Positions 9,033 to 16,910 of a stretch of 64,000 nt of DNA are shown piece after piece (position 1 is the first letter of the stretch; every line of letters begins with the position of its first letter). The notes under the pieces are model-generated. The model did no database searches, was not told the DNA's origin, and saw nothing but the letters and a program-made list of their open reading frames with translations. The DNA is from Hymenobacter fodinae (lineage in GTDB: Bacteria > Bacteroidota > Bacteroidia > Cytophagales > Hymenobacteraceae). The position numbers were made by a program, and so were the translations under genes. The DNA lies in contig NZ_SRLA01000002.1 of the NCBI RefSeq assembly GCF_004745825.1, positions 868,001 through 932,000 on the forward strand, in the 5' to 3' direction.

Positions 9033-9590
9033 ATGCAACTACCTCAGAATGATTATGAATTACAGGCTTCCGCGTGCTTGAAAGCAGCAGCGGAGCACCG
9101 GAAGACGCTGGAGCCTTCCGCCATTATGCTTGCAGGCAGTGAGGACGAGGGGAAAGAGTTGTATCAGGAAGCAGTACTGCGAGCACATGACACTATCCAG
9201 AAATACGGCTTTCACGGCGAAGGCTATCAGTTTTATATCTGGCGCATCATTAAGCGGCTCAACGTCGAGCAAAAGGAGCGCGCCGTTAAGCAGCGCAGCT
9301 CCAGCTCGACGCGGGCCGCGCTCGCGCTCGCCGTCGAGCAGCAGAGCAGCGATCTAATGGAGCAGCGGATCGATCAGAAGCAGCACCTAGCGGATCAGAT
9401 CCGCTTCGAGCTGGAGTCGCGCTTCTCTCAGGCCGACGTGAACACCTTTAAACTTCACGTGAACGGCCAGAGCTGCCGCGAGATCGAGCGACTCACTGGC
9501 ACTAACTACCGATCAGTTAATCGGACGATTAACTCGATTAAGAGCTATTTATCCGGCTTGTTCCGTCCTGCCTTCGAAGGGATCGAATAG
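9033..9590 (+). CDS. Sigma-70/ECF-like RNA polymerase sigma factor of the prophage
   Basis: A 185-residue protein with sigma-factor organisation. An N-terminal helical part (residues ~35-85, with AVLRAHDTIQKYGF...FYIWRIIKRL) looks like region 2. A basic/Ser/Ala-rich linker follows. The C-terminal region-4-type helix-turn-helix is around residues 135-178 (FSQADVNTFKLHVNGQSCREIERLTGTNYRSV). It stands alone between integrase and lysis genes and converges on the late operon. A role in reading the seven TGTCACA-N16-TTTT promoters is inferred from context. It could instead be a general HTH activator. Confidence 0.65.
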   Translation: MQLPQNDYELQASACLKAAAEHRKTLEPSAIMLAGSEDEGKELYQEAVLRAHDTIQKYGFHGEGYQFYIWRIIKRLNVEQKERAVKQRSSSSTRAALALAVEQQSSDLMEQRIDQKQHLADQIRFELESRFSQADVNTFKLHVNGQSCREIERLTGTNYRSVNRTINSIKSYLSGLFRPAFEGIE

Positions 9591-9683
9591 CCGCGCAGAG
9601 CGTGTCGGGCGCGTTTGTGTGGACGCCAACCCGACAGGATCCGAGAGGATTGTATCGAGTCCTGGTGTCAGACAGACCGGGCA

Positions 9684-9722
9684 AACAAAAAGGCCCACCG
9701 CGCACGGTGGACCTTTTTGTTT
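9684..9722. terminator. Bidirectional terminator between the sigma-like gene and the end of the late region
   Basis: Stem AACAAAAAGG(C/T)CCACCG with its complement, a CGCA loop and T runs on both strands. It closes both the plus-strand gene and the leftward late transcript. Confidence 0.88.
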
Positions 9723-9740
9723 GTGGCTTTTTATAGCCTT

Positions 9741-10508
9741 TTATAGCTGAGGGAAGGGCGCGAAGCTGATCGGGTGCTGCTGCTTGTGGCGCCGGAAGTA
9801 CTGCTGATTGCGCCGACGCTCGCGCTGGAGCTGTCGGAGCGCTCGACGATAGACTCGTCGATACTTGTCCCGGTTTCGCTCCGTGATCCGTTCCGTCCGG
9901 TTTGCTTCCTTATAGGAGTAGCGACGCGCCTGCGCGGTGGCCGAGCACGCGAGCAGCAGCAGCAGCGCCCCCAGGAAGGGAAGCGAGCGCAGCCACTTCC
10001 CCGCGTATTCGTGAATTAGAAAGCCCCCCACAAAGCCCAACACAATAAATAACACGTGCGCCCACCATGGGCCGGAGCTGCTCTGCTCGATCTGCGGCGA
10101 CGCTGTCGCGTTGGGGCCCACGGCCACGCCCTGCGACTTGCGAGCTGATACAGCTGTTCCGGAGTCGCGAGCGTAGGAGCTGGAGCCGGAGACTTTCGTC
10201 TTCGTGTCCTGCTCCAGCTCCTGGCGCACGCTGGCGATATTGCCCTGACCGGATTGCACCGTGACAGCGATCGAGCTGTTCCGCATCTTTTTTGGGAGCT
10301 GGAGCTGCGCGCCTGCAGGTAGCGCGACGACGTGCACCGCCGGCGCTTTTTTCTGAAAAAGGGAAGCCAGCCAGCCCGGGCGCGAGCTGCTCTGCGACGT
10401 GTCGCTCTGGAGCTGGGCTTGCGTCGGCTGGAGCTGCTCGATCGCTCGCGACGTCGAGCAGCTCGTAAGCAGCGCGAAGCAAGTCAGCAAAAGGAGTAAA
10501 AACTTCAT
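9741..10508 (-). CDS. Lipoprotein with C-terminal membrane segment; candidate unimolecular spanin
   Basis: A 255-residue protein at the end of the lysis region, directly downstream of the endolysin. The N-terminus is a lipoprotein signal (MKFLLLLLTCFALLTSC, Cys17). A Gln/Ser-rich periplasmic part (residues 20-147) precedes a transmembrane segment (WWAHVLFIVLGFVGGFLIHEYAG, 148-170). A second hydrophobic stretch (LPFLGALLLLLACSATAQA, 176-194) and a very basic Arg-rich tail follow. Outer-membrane lipid anchor plus inner-membrane helix in one chain is the layout of unimolecular spanins that fuse the two membranes at lysis. The second stretch also resembles a signal peptide, so a fusion of two lysis proteins is possible. 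Function inferred from layout only. Confidence 0.55.
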   Translation of the reverse strand: MKFLLLLLTCFALLTSCSTSRAIEQLQPTQAQLQSDTSQSSSRPGWLASLFQKKAPAVHVVALPAGAQLQLPKKMRNSSIAVTVQSGQGNIASVRQELEQDTKTKVSGSSSYARDSGTAVSARKSQGVAVGPNATASPQIEQSSSGPWWAHVLFIVLGFVGGFLIHEYAGKWLRSLPFLGALLLLLACSATAQARRYSYKEANRTERITERNRDKYRRVYRRALRQLQRERRRNQQYFRRHKQQHPISFAPFPQL

Positions 10509-10539
10509 AAGGGTACGGGGTTAAGTTGTTGAGTCTTGA

Positions 10540-10584
10540 CTCCTAAAAGGCAAAGGGCCGGATCTGTGACAGATCCGGCCCTTT
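10540..10584 (-). promoter_or_regulatory. Late-promoter motif copy 1 fused with a terminator hairpin
   Basis: On the minus strand TGTCACA (10565-10571) is followed after 16 bp by TTTT (10545-10548), then AGGAGTC. The TGTCACA lies in the centre of a perfect 33-nt hairpin palindrome (10552-10584; 15-bp arms, 3-nt loop) that also looks like the terminator of the endolysin gene. It drives the spanin candidate, with a leader of about 35 nt. Confidence 0.7.
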
Positions 10585-10618
10585 ACAGCTGCTGGGTTTT
10601 CGTAATACACTAACTGGC

Positions 10619-11176
10619 CTAGGCCACTGGAGCAGGCACCACCCCGCCAGGAATGCCGAGTACTTTCGCAGCCTGCAGGAAGCGACGCTCGCGATCTTCG
10701 ATCCCGTTGCGGCCGCCGTTGATCCGCTTCGTGATCGTGACGAAGAAATTCCCGTCCGCCATCTCGTTCAGGTTCCGGCTCTGCCAGTACCAGCCCGCCG
10801 ACAGCGCGGCGAGTCGCGGCTGCTCCAGCAGAACAGGGTTCGCGATCAGATCGACGCCGAAGGCTTTGCCCAGCGCGTAATAGTTGGCCCGGCCTGTGAT
10901 CTGAATCAGCCCCCGACCCCGAAAGCGCACGCCGTCGCCGGGCTGCGTATTGCCCAGATCCTTCCGGCCTTCATACGCAGCGCCGCTCGCGATCTCCCTC
11001 GCGTAGTCCAGGCCGCACGATTCATGGCCGATCTGCGCCAGGAAGTGGGCCACGCGCAGCGGCGAGTATATCCGGTACTTCAGCAGCGTCTCGTTTATCG
11101 GGGCGAGATACTTGTCCGCTTCAGCAGCGGAGCAGCCGATCAGCGCGGCCATCAGTTGAGTTTTTGTTAGTTGCAT
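10619..11176 (-). CDS. Endolysin, glycoside hydrolase family 19 (chitinase-like lysozyme)
   Basis: Cleaves the peptidoglycan glycan strand at lysis. The protein has 185 residues from ATG 11176; the longer reading frame would include the conserved promoter motif. The catalytic Glu lies in AQIGHESCG (Glu52), a second acidic residue in DYAREI (Glu61), and the family segment FRGRGLIQITGRANY at ~85-99. No signal peptide is seen, so a holin is needed. Two membrane-protein genes that could supply it lie immediately upstream. Confidence 0.88.
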   Translation of the reverse strand: MQLTKTQLMAALIGCSAAEADKYLAPINETLLKYRIYSPLRVAHFLAQIGHESCGLDYAREIASGAAYEGRKDLGNTQPGDGVRFRGRGLIQITGRANYYALGKAFGVDLIANPVLLEQPRLAALSAGWYWQSRNLNEMADGNFFVTITKRINGGRNGIEDRERRFLQAAKVLGIPGGVVPAPVA

Positions 11177-11182
11177 ACTCCC

Positions 11183-11239
11183 AAAAGGAGCAGCGTCGGA
11201 TCTGTGACACAAAAAAGGGCCGCGCTACTGCGCGACCCC
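11183..11239 (-). promoter_or_regulatory. Late-promoter motif copy 2, placed right after a terminator
   Basis: On the minus strand TGTCACA (11203-11209), 16 bp, TTTT (11183-11186), then GGGAGT and the endolysin ATG. Just upstream is a terminator hairpin (GGGTCGCGC / GCGCGGCCC, 11217-11238, then TTTTTT). It overlaps the last codons of the holin-like gene. Confidence 0.75.
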
Positions 11240-11503
11240 GTCCTGCTCCGGCGAGCACTGCTGCGCCGCTTCCGCCTGAATCTTGGCTTTGTTCTCGAAG
11301 GTGCTCCAGCCGTAACCGGCCGCGATCAGCGCCAGCGTCGGAAACCAAATTTCGGACGGGGGCCAGCGATTGAAGATCCAGCCGATCGGGAAGCAGAGCA
11401 CGCTCGCAACCGTAAAGGCGGCGAGCGTCATCATCCGGCCGTCCGGCTGGCCGCGTGCGTCGTGGAAGGTGCGCTCGATAAAAGAGGGTAGCTGTGTTTT
11501 CAT
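11225..11503 (-). CDS. Small two-helix membrane protein, holin candidate
   Basis: A 92-residue protein with two membrane helices: residues ~24-45 (MMTLAAFTVASVLCFPIGWIF) and ~52-70 (WFPTLALIAAGYGWSTF). It has a charged N-terminus and a polar tail. Size, topology and position directly before the endolysin fit a class II-type phage holin that releases or triggers the endolysin. There is no sequence-level family proof. Its start overlaps the stop of the preceding gene by one base (TAATG). Confidence 0.6.
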   Translation of the reverse strand: MKTQLPSFIERTFHDARGQPDGRMMTLAAFTVASVLCFPIGWIFNRWPPSEIWFPTLALIAAGYGWSTFENKAKIQAEAAQQCSPEQDGVAQ

Positions 11504-11793
11504 TATGCAGGATCGTATTCGGCCGCAGGGTAGGGATCCGGAGCCGGGAGAATGCCCTTCGCGATCAGGTGCTTCGTGATCGCGTCGTGAGAATTGCGCA
11601 GCGATCGGTTTTCCCGATCGAGTCGGCGCACGGTGGCCGACAGGCCTTTAATTTCTTCCGTGTTGCTCTGGAGCGCTTCCGTCAGGACGCCGAACTGCTT
11701 AATTAGCCGCGTAGCTAGGCCGACGAGCACCATCCCGACGCCGCTCGCGAGCAGGCCGAGCAGCCACTTCAGTATTTCTTCCGCTGTAAACAT
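11503..11793 (-). CDS. Small membrane protein with coiled coil, lysis cassette
   Basis: A 96-residue protein. One hydrophobic segment near the N-terminus (ILKWLLGLLASGVGMVLVGLATRL, ~7-30) is followed by a heptad-like helical part (LTEALQSNTEEIKGLSATVRRLDRENRSLRNSHDAI). This resembles inner-membrane spanin subunits or haemolysin XhlA-type holin accessories. It starts one base inside the preceding gene (TAATG) and precedes the holin candidate. The exact lysis role is not decidable from sequence alone. Confidence 0.55.
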   Translation of the reverse strand: MFTAEEILKWLLGLLASGVGMVLVGLATRLIKQFGVLTEALQSNTEEIKGLSATVRRLDRENRSLRNSHDAITKHLIAKGILPAPDPYPAAEYDPA

Positions 11794-12296
11794 TAGCAGT
11801 CCAGCCCCCCGATTAAGCCAGACGACGGCGCAGCAACGGATCCGTAGGGCGCGTAAGACGGATAATCCGACTTATGCTCAGTAATCCAGCGGACGAACTC
11901 ACTGGAGTAATATTCGGCGTTGCCGGTAACCATCGCGAGCAGATCCTGCGTCGTCTTATAGTCGGCCGACGTCGAGACGTCTTTCCCGTTCTTAACGGTC
12001 ATTCCCGCGTCCGTGACGTGCATCGACAGCGACGGCCACGCCTGAACGACGGTCCACTCGGCGAGCATATTCTTCACTTCATTGGCCAATGAAGCGAGAG
12101 GATCTGCGACGTCGCTCGCTTCCTTCTGCGCGAAGGCGAGCAGCTCGTCGAAAAGCCGATCGCCCAGCAGCGGCCGCAGTCGCCGTCCCTCGGCGAGTGG
12201 TATCGCGATCGTAATCTTTTTATGCCCCGCGTTTACTTGTACGACGGTGCGCTCGGTTACCTCGTCACTTGTGATAAGATGCTTTAAAGCTGTCAT
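11793..12296 (-). CDS. Phage structural protein, head-tail connector-like
   Basis: A 167-residue protein of mostly helical character (LITSDEVTERTVVQVNAGHKKITIAIPLAEGRRLRPLLGDRLFDELLAFA). That segment is reminiscent of small Bacteroidota phage proteins encoded next to portal and capsid genes and thought to be head-completion or adaptor proteins. Its start overlaps the stop of 12293-12820 (4 nt) and its stop overlaps the next start. The functional call rests on position and weak resemblance. Confidence 0.45.
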   Translation of the reverse strand: MTALKHLITSDEVTERTVVQVNAGHKKITIAIPLAEGRRLRPLLGDRLFDELLAFAQKEASDVADPLASLANEVKNMLAEWTVVQAWPSLSMHVTDAGMTVKNGKDVSTSADYKTTQDLLAMVTGNAEYYSSEFVRWITEHKSDYPSYAPYGSVAAPSSGLIGGLDC

Positions 12297-12820
12297 TTTC
12301 GGGCTTTTAAATTCTTTCTAATCGTTTCGCGCTCCCGCTTGGCGGCTTCCCGCTTCGCTATTCGATCCGCTTTCGCCTGGCTGACTACCGGCTCGCGCAG
12401 CGGCTTCGCTTTGAACTCGACGCCGGCCACGATTCCCGCCTCTTCCGGCGTCTCGACGAAGCGCTGCTGCTCGACGCTCCAAAAGGCTGTCACGGTTACC
12501 AGATTGCCGGATCTCCAGCTTCGCCAGTTCTGGCGTCCTTCGTCGTAGTAGCGCGTACCGAAGCCGTTCGTCTTGGCCTGCTTGCTGGCCGGAATGAAGT
12601 TCGGATTCCGGACGCCCGTCCGGTAGCCGGAAAGCTGCCCAGCGCGGCCCCGCTTGCGGTTCTCCGGCGTGTCCGCCAGTCGATAGGCGAACACGCAGGG
12701 AACTTGATTCAGGTAGTAGAGCAGCAGCTTTTCGGAGTACTTCGCGAGCTGGAGCAGCTTCTGCTCATTCTCCCGCCGTTCGTAGTAGTCGGCGAGCCTA
12801 AGCAGCAGCGGCTTCTTCAT
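12293..12820 (-). CDS. Basic phage protein of unknown function next to the portal gene
   Basis: A 175-residue, strongly basic protein. An N-terminal helix (LLRLADYYERRENEQKLLQLAKYSEKLLLYYLNQV) precedes a middle part rich in Gly, Tyr and Trp (GFGTRYYDEGRQNWRSWRSGNLV). The C-terminal Lys/Arg-rich helix is KADRIAKREAAKRERETIRK. Its start lies inside the 3' end of the portal gene (23-nt overlap), so it is probably translationally coupled and likely virion-related. No family recognised. Confidence 0.5.
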   Translation of the reverse strand: MKKPLLLRLADYYERRENEQKLLQLAKYSEKLLLYYLNQVPCVFAYRLADTPENRKRGRAGQLSGYRTGVRNPNFIPASKQAKTNGFGTRYYDEGRQNWRSWRSGNLVTVTAFWSVEQQRFVETPEEAGIVAGVEFKAKPLREPVVSQAKADRIAKREAAKRERETIRKNLKARK

Positions 12821-14135
12821 CTTCGAGATCCTGATCGCGCTCGTCGGACTCGTCTCCCGCTGGAGCAGCTCCGGCGCCGCGCTTGCCGTAGTTTATCATG
12901 CTGCGCAGCTCGTCTTCGTCGAGAATGTTTTCGAGCGTCGCTTCGCTAAACATGAACTTAATCGGGAGCGTCGTCAGGATATCGAGCGCGGGCTTATCCT
13001 CGTCGAGTCCCGGTAGATCCTGATTGATACCCTTCACATAAGGCAGGATATCGTCGTAAAAGCATTCCAGGATCGCGACCTGATCCGGACGGCATACCGT
13101 GTTGAAGTACATCTCGAAGGCTTCCCGGATCTCGGCCCCGTCGCCGCCCAGCGTGCCCCCGCCAGGAAGGCCCACCACGACGGGCGACGTCACGCCGCCG
13201 ACGCTCAGAATGGCTTGCTTGGCCTGCTCCGCAACGGATTCGTAGGTTTCCGGCGTTACCGTCGTGATCGTCTGCACCTCGGCCATTTTATCCGCAGAAT
13301 CCGTCGTGCCGTCGCCCCACAGGATCATAACCGATTCCGCTTCCTCGCCCTGATACTTGTCCTTTACGGTGTTAGTGAACTTGTCCCGCTGCGACTTTGC
13401 TGTGATTTTATCGCCGTTGGGAAGCGTTTCGTCGATCGGACCCTTCCGGATGCTAATCAGCGTATCGATACCGAAGCGCGTCGCGACGCGGTTATCGTGG
13501 TATTTCGAGAGCCGTCCCTCAACCTTCATGTAGTTGAGCACTGGAGCCAGCTCCAGCGTCGGGTAGTACTCCGATCCGGCGTCTTCGCCGAAGTAGAAAA
13601 GCAGCTGCCGCTTATCTTTTTTGGCTGTTTCCGGATTAAAGGCCGCGATCGGCTGCGGCTTGTAGAGCTGGAGCTTTGTCCAGTCCCGGCACAGATAGAA
13701 CGTATCGACTTCCTCGTTATCGTTCAAGGGCCCTGAGGCTACCTGCTCGATCCGCTGGTGATAGACTTCCGTTATATACTTGCCATCCTTCGACCAGACG
13801 ATCTGAAGCGCGAAGGCGCGCAGCTTGGCGAAGTCCTTCGACAGTCGCCGGAGCAGCTTGTTCGCGGTGCGGTAGCGCCCCCTCAGTGCGATTTTCTTCA
13901 AAAACGCGTGCAGCTTAGGATAGAGCTTCTTATCCGTGACGAAGCCCTGCCCAGCCGTGAACAGCGCTCGACGAGCGCACATCGCGGCCGCCGTGGGCGA
14001 GTGCTCGATCAGCGCGAGTACTTCCTTCATGAAGCCGTGCTGACCGCCCCACTCGACGAAGCCCTGCGCTTTGTTGAGTTGGGGAACGGGAACTTCGATC
14101 GCGGCGAGTTTTAGCGGGACGGTAGTTGCGTGCAT
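12798..14135 (-). CDS. Portal protein
   Basis: The 445-residue protein forms the dodecameric channel at one capsid vertex for DNA packaging and tail docking. Portal-like features include an N-terminal part with a helical wing. A beta-rich region follows with FYLCRDWTKLQLYKP and LISIRKG. The stem/crown region contains VMILWGDGTTDSADKMAEVQTITT and then VGGVTSPVVVGLPGGGTLGGDGAEIREAFEMYFNTVCRPDQ, typical of portals of the SPP1/HK97 type. The acidic C-terminus (DESDERDQDLEDEEAAAA) is unusual but not disabling. Confidence 0.75.
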   Translation of the reverse strand: MHATTVPLKLAAIEVPVPQLNKAQGFVEWGGQHGFMKEVLALIEHSPTAAAMCARRALFTAGQGFVTDKKLYPKLHAFLKKIALRGRYRTANKLLRRLSKDFAKLRAFALQIVWSKDGKYITEVYHQRIEQVASGPLNDNEEVDTFYLCRDWTKLQLYKPQPIAAFNPETAKKDKRQLLFYFGEDAGSEYYPTLELAPVLNYMKVEGRLSKYHDNRVATRFGIDTLISIRKGPIDETLPNGDKITAKSQRDKFTNTVKDKYQGEEAESVMILWGDGTTDSADKMAEVQTITTVTPETYESVAEQAKQAILSVGGVTSPVVVGLPGGGTLGGDGAEIREAFEMYFNTVCRPDQVAILECFYDDILPYVKGINQDLPGLDEDKPALDILTTLPIKFMFSEATLENILDEDELRSMINYGKRGAGAAPAGDESDERDQDLEDEEAAAA

Positions 14136-14139
14136 TGTC

Positions 14140-14736
14140 CTAGAATTGGCCCAGCTTGGCCGGGAGCAGATAAGCGAAGCCTCGGAAGGGTGTCGGGGCG
14201 GGAGTGGCCGGGACGCCGTCCTGCGGCGTCGTGGGCGTGCTGCCGCTGTTGTGTATCAGGTTGATAAAAGTCTTATTGACGGCGCGAGCGGCGTCGTCCT
14301 GCGTGCCCTCCAGCGTGAAGCCGGTGCTCGTCTCGCCGCGGAACGTGCCGCCCTTGAACTGAAACTTCAGCAGCCGCAGGCCGCGAGTCTGGCCGTAAAG
14401 CCACCAGTTGGAGTTGAAGTCGAGCAGCAGCGCGATCACTGGCCCCGTCTGGAGCAGCGCCTGCAGGACGGATCGACGCTCAGCCGAGAGGCTCGGCATC
14501 AGCAGCCCGATCGCCTGCGCGTACTGATCGCCCTGTTTCGTGAGCGCGTACTGCTCGCCGAACTCGCTCGCCTCACTGCATTCGAAGCGCTCCCAACCGG
14601 AGAGGCCAGCCATCGAGCTGATCGTCGAGCAGTTTGCGTCAGCGTAGGAAAAACGGCCTTTAGCAAAAGGGGCGACCAGGAGCGTCTTCACGCCCCCGAT
14701 CGCCACTATTTGCGTGCCTAGTAGTGAGTAGAGCAC
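14140..14736 (-). CDS. Phage structural protein, tail-tube-like, paralogue A
   Basis: A 198-residue protein. The middle segment (VIALLLDFNSNWWLYGQTRGLRLLKFQFKGG) followed by GETSTGFTLEGTQDDAARAV resembles tail-tube or minor tail proteins of Bacteroidota phages. The neighbouring upstream gene has the same order of motifs. A Pro/Thr-rich linker (STPTTPQDGVPATPAPTP) precedes the C-terminus. It lies 11 bp after that neighbour and 4 bp before the portal gene. Tail-tube identity is inferred. Confidence 0.5.
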   Translation of the reverse strand: MLYSLLGTQIVAIGGVKTLLVAPFAKGRFSYADANCSTISSMAGLSGWERFECSEASEFGEQYALTKQGDQYAQAIGLLMPSLSAERRSVLQALLQTGPVIALLLDFNSNWWLYGQTRGLRLLKFQFKGGTFRGETSTGFTLEGTQDDAARAVNKTFINLIHNSGSTPTTPQDGVPATPAPTPFRGFAYLLPAKLGQF

Positions 14737-14747
14737 GGCGTCAGAAC

Positions 14748-15323
14748 TTAGGCGCCAGGAGCAGCAGCGGCGGCGTCCACCTGCGCGAGCAGTCCCTCGA
14801 ATTGCTCCTTTGTCAGCAGCTCGGCTTTGCGGCTTTCCGCGCCGCTGATAACCATGTCGAAGCCGTTGAAGTCGCCGGGAGCCGTGCCGGAGCCGGAGTC
14901 GTTCTTCTCGTTTCTCAGGCCGTTATCAGCGCCTACGATCACGTAGTCGCCCATACGCGTCTTGCAGATATGCGTCGTGCGCGTCAGGTCGGCCACCTTC
15001 GAGAACGCGTCGAGCGCTCGCGTCTTACCGGCGAACTTATAGCCGATCGCGTGCTTAGGGTAAGTGTTATTCCCGAATTGCGTCGCGTCGGAGTAATACG
15101 CCTGATCGTCTTCGAACTCCAGCCGGTGAATCGTCACGCCAGCGTCAGGACGCAGGGAGATCGTCTTGATCTTTTCGGCTCCCTCGCCGTTTTCCGGATC
15201 GGGTTCGCGCTCGATCAGCAGGCTCGACAGGCCTTTGTCGGTGAGCGTCGAGAGGGCGATCGCGAGAGCGAGTCCGCCCTGCGCGTAGCGAGCTACGCGG
15301 GTAATGCTTTTACCTAGTTTCAT
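14748..15323 (-). CDS. Phage structural protein, tail-tube-like, paralogue B
   Basis: A 191-residue protein. The pattern DYVIVGADNGLR ... GDFNGFDMVISGAESRKAELL parallels the DFNSNWWLYGQTRGLR ... TSTGFTLEGTQDDAARAV pattern of the next gene, so the two look like diverged tandem copies. It lies between the capsid and portal genes in a tightly packed operon and starts 1 bp after the preceding stop. It could be a tail tube or a head-decoration protein. Confidence 0.45.
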   Translation of the reverse strand: MKLGKSITRVARYAQGGLALAIALSTLTDKGLSSLLIEREPDPENGEGAEKIKTISLRPDAGVTIHRLEFEDDQAYYSDATQFGNNTYPKHAIGYKFAGKTRALDAFSKVADLTRTTHICKTRMGDYVIVGADNGLRNEKNDSGSGTAPGDFNGFDMVISGAESRKAELLTKEQFEGLLAQVDAAAAAPGA

Positions 15324-15860
15324 TTAAACTTCTGGAGTTACTACTGTGGTGGCCTGAGCAGCTTGCGCTGCCTTTTCGTCGAAATAGTACTGGCCGGATC
15401 CGTCCTGCCAGGCTTGCGGGAGCTTGAAGCGACGCAGCAGCTCGCGAGTCTCGGCGTGCTCGTCGAGCGGCGCAGCGGGAGCAGGCGTCAGGATCGGCTC
15501 CAGGCGGATAACCTTGGCCGTGAGCTGACGCGTCACGATCTCCAGCTCGCGGCGCTCGCGCTCGATCTGGAGCTTCTCGCGCTGGAGCTTGTCGCAGCGT
15601 GCGCCGATCGAGACGTACTGCGACGTCGTCTGCGCATTCACGCTGCGCAGGCGCTGGATCTCGCGCTGCTGCTCTGCGAGCTGGAGCTGAAGCTGCTCGA
15701 TCGTCACGACGGGCGCGATCGGCGAGTCTGCTTCGGCGAGTGTGTCCTGCGAAAAGCCGTGCAGCAGCAGCGTATTTTCCTTTGCTGCGTCTTGGAGCGA
15801 AACCGCAGAGGCGGCTACCGGAGTAGCCGCCTCTTTGATTGTTTTCGTCGTCTTAGTCAT
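15324..15860 (-). CDS. Coiled-coil protein directly downstream of the major capsid gene
   Basis: A 178-residue protein with a long predicted coiled coil (EQLQLQLAEQQREIQRLRSVNAQ and LQREKLQIERERRELEIVTRQL, residues ~54-115). The tails are Ala/Thr-rich and flexible. A short C-terminal part (FKLPQAWQDGSGQYYFDEKAA) follows. It overlaps the capsid stop by one base. It may be a scaffold- or connector-associated protein; no family recognised. Confidence 0.5.
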   Translation of the reverse strand: MTKTTKTIKEAATPVAASAVSLQDAAKENTLLLHGFSQDTLAEADSPIAPVVTIEQLQLQLAEQQREIQRLRSVNAQTTSQYVSIGARCDKLQREKLQIERERRELEIVTRQLTAKVIRLEPILTPAPAAPLDEHAETRELLRRFKLPQAWQDGSGQYYFDEKAAQAAQATTVVTPEV

Positions 15861-16855
15861 TAGACCATCACGACTTTTTGCTGCGGGAGCAGCAGCGTCG
15901 TATCAACCACGGCGACGGCCTTGCCGAATTTTTTGTCGCCCAGGTTGTTCACCTTGCCGATCTCGAAAGACGAGGCGTCCGACAGCAGATCCGTCGCGAC
16001 TACGAAGTCAGTTTGAAGGCCGGCAATCCGGTAGTTAATCGGAACGAACTCGATCTTCATGCCCAGGTACTTCACGACAGCCGTCTCGATATCGTCGCCC
16101 GAAACGGTGAATTTGTCGCGATACGTCTCGTTATCGTTCGCCTGCAGAATCAGCGCGAAGTCGCCCTCGGGCACGAAGAGCGTCGCCTTACCCGAAACTT
16201 CCACCGGCAGGGCCGAATGAATCCGCTTGTAATTGGCGGCGATATTGCTCGCGTCGATCGTGCCAGTCGGAGAGACAGCAATCACTTTGCCGTCTGCATC
16301 TTCCGTAGCAGCAACTAAAGCAGCGGCGAGCAGGCCCGTCGTTTTGGTGGTTTTCTGCCCAGCAGCCCAGGCTTTTTGAGCGTCCGTCACGTTAGCTGAC
16401 GCGGCGATCTTCGCCTTATCCGTAGCCGATACACCGCCCCAGATCAGCTTCTCGAAGTTCTTACCGAGGCGAGGCTCGACGTAAGCGATAACCGTCTGCT
16501 CGAACTTGTTCGACGTGATATTAGCCGCGCCCTTCAGCATATCTTCGCTAAAGCGGGAGTTCCGGAGATCCTCCATCGAGAAGCCGTCGAGCGCCATGAT
16601 CTTTTTAGGGTTCACGGTGCGATCGGAGAACTTTAGGGAGTTGTTCGCCTCATAACCGGCGAGGTCTGTCTCCTTAATGTCTTCTTTGTAATCGACCCAC
16701 TCGATATCGCCGCTGATCGTGGTGATCGTTTCCTCATTCTTGATCTCCGGCAGGAAGCGAACGATCCCTTTGCCAATGGTGCGGTTTGCCAGGATCACCA
16801 GGGCGATAATGTCCTGCGCGTGCTTACCGGCGAAAACTTTAGGATTGTACTGCAT
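15860..16855 (-). CDS. Major capsid protein
   Basis: A 331-residue shell protein with an HK97-like flavour. A P-domain-like start (FAGKHAQDIIALVILANRTIGKGIVRFLPEIKNEETITTISG) is followed by IEWVDYKEDIKETD. KATLFVPEGDFALILQANDNETYRDKFTVSG and IEFVPINYRIAGLQTDFVVATD resemble capsid proteins annotated in Bacteroidota phages. It is placed immediately after the prohead protease gene, as expected. Confidence 0.75.
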   Translation of the reverse strand: MQYNPKVFAGKHAQDIIALVILANRTIGKGIVRFLPEIKNEETITTISGDIEWVDYKEDIKETDLAGYEANNSLKFSDRTVNPKKIMALDGFSMEDLRNSRFSEDMLKGAANITSNKFEQTVIAYVEPRLGKNFEKLIWGGVSATDKAKIAASANVTDAQKAWAAGQKTTKTTGLLAAALVAATEDADGKVIAVSPTGTIDASNIAANYKRIHSALPVEVSGKATLFVPEGDFALILQANDNETYRDKFTVSGDDIETAVVKYLGMKIEFVPINYRIAGLQTDFVVATDLLSDASSFEIGKVNNLGDKKFGKAVAVVDTTLLLPQQKVVMV

Positions 16856-16868
16856 TTAGTTGAATTGC

Positions 16869-16888
16869 GGCCGTTCACGGCCTTTTTT
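16869..16888 (+). terminator. Small hairpin with T run between protease and capsid genes
   Basis: GGCCG-TTCA-CGGCC followed by TTTTTT on the plus strand. In the direction of the genes (minus) it lacks a T run, so it may stop antisense transcription or act only as an mRNA hairpin before the capsid start. Confidence 0.5.
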
Positions 16889-16910
16889 AAAAAAGTGTGA
16901 AAGGTGATTT

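Noticed and set aside
10619..11212. Longer start for the endolysin (also seen for 25779-26333 and 32878-33342)
   Set aside because: The extra residues encode the conserved TGTCACA motif region, which is repeated upstream of unrelated genes and is therefore regulatory, not coding.
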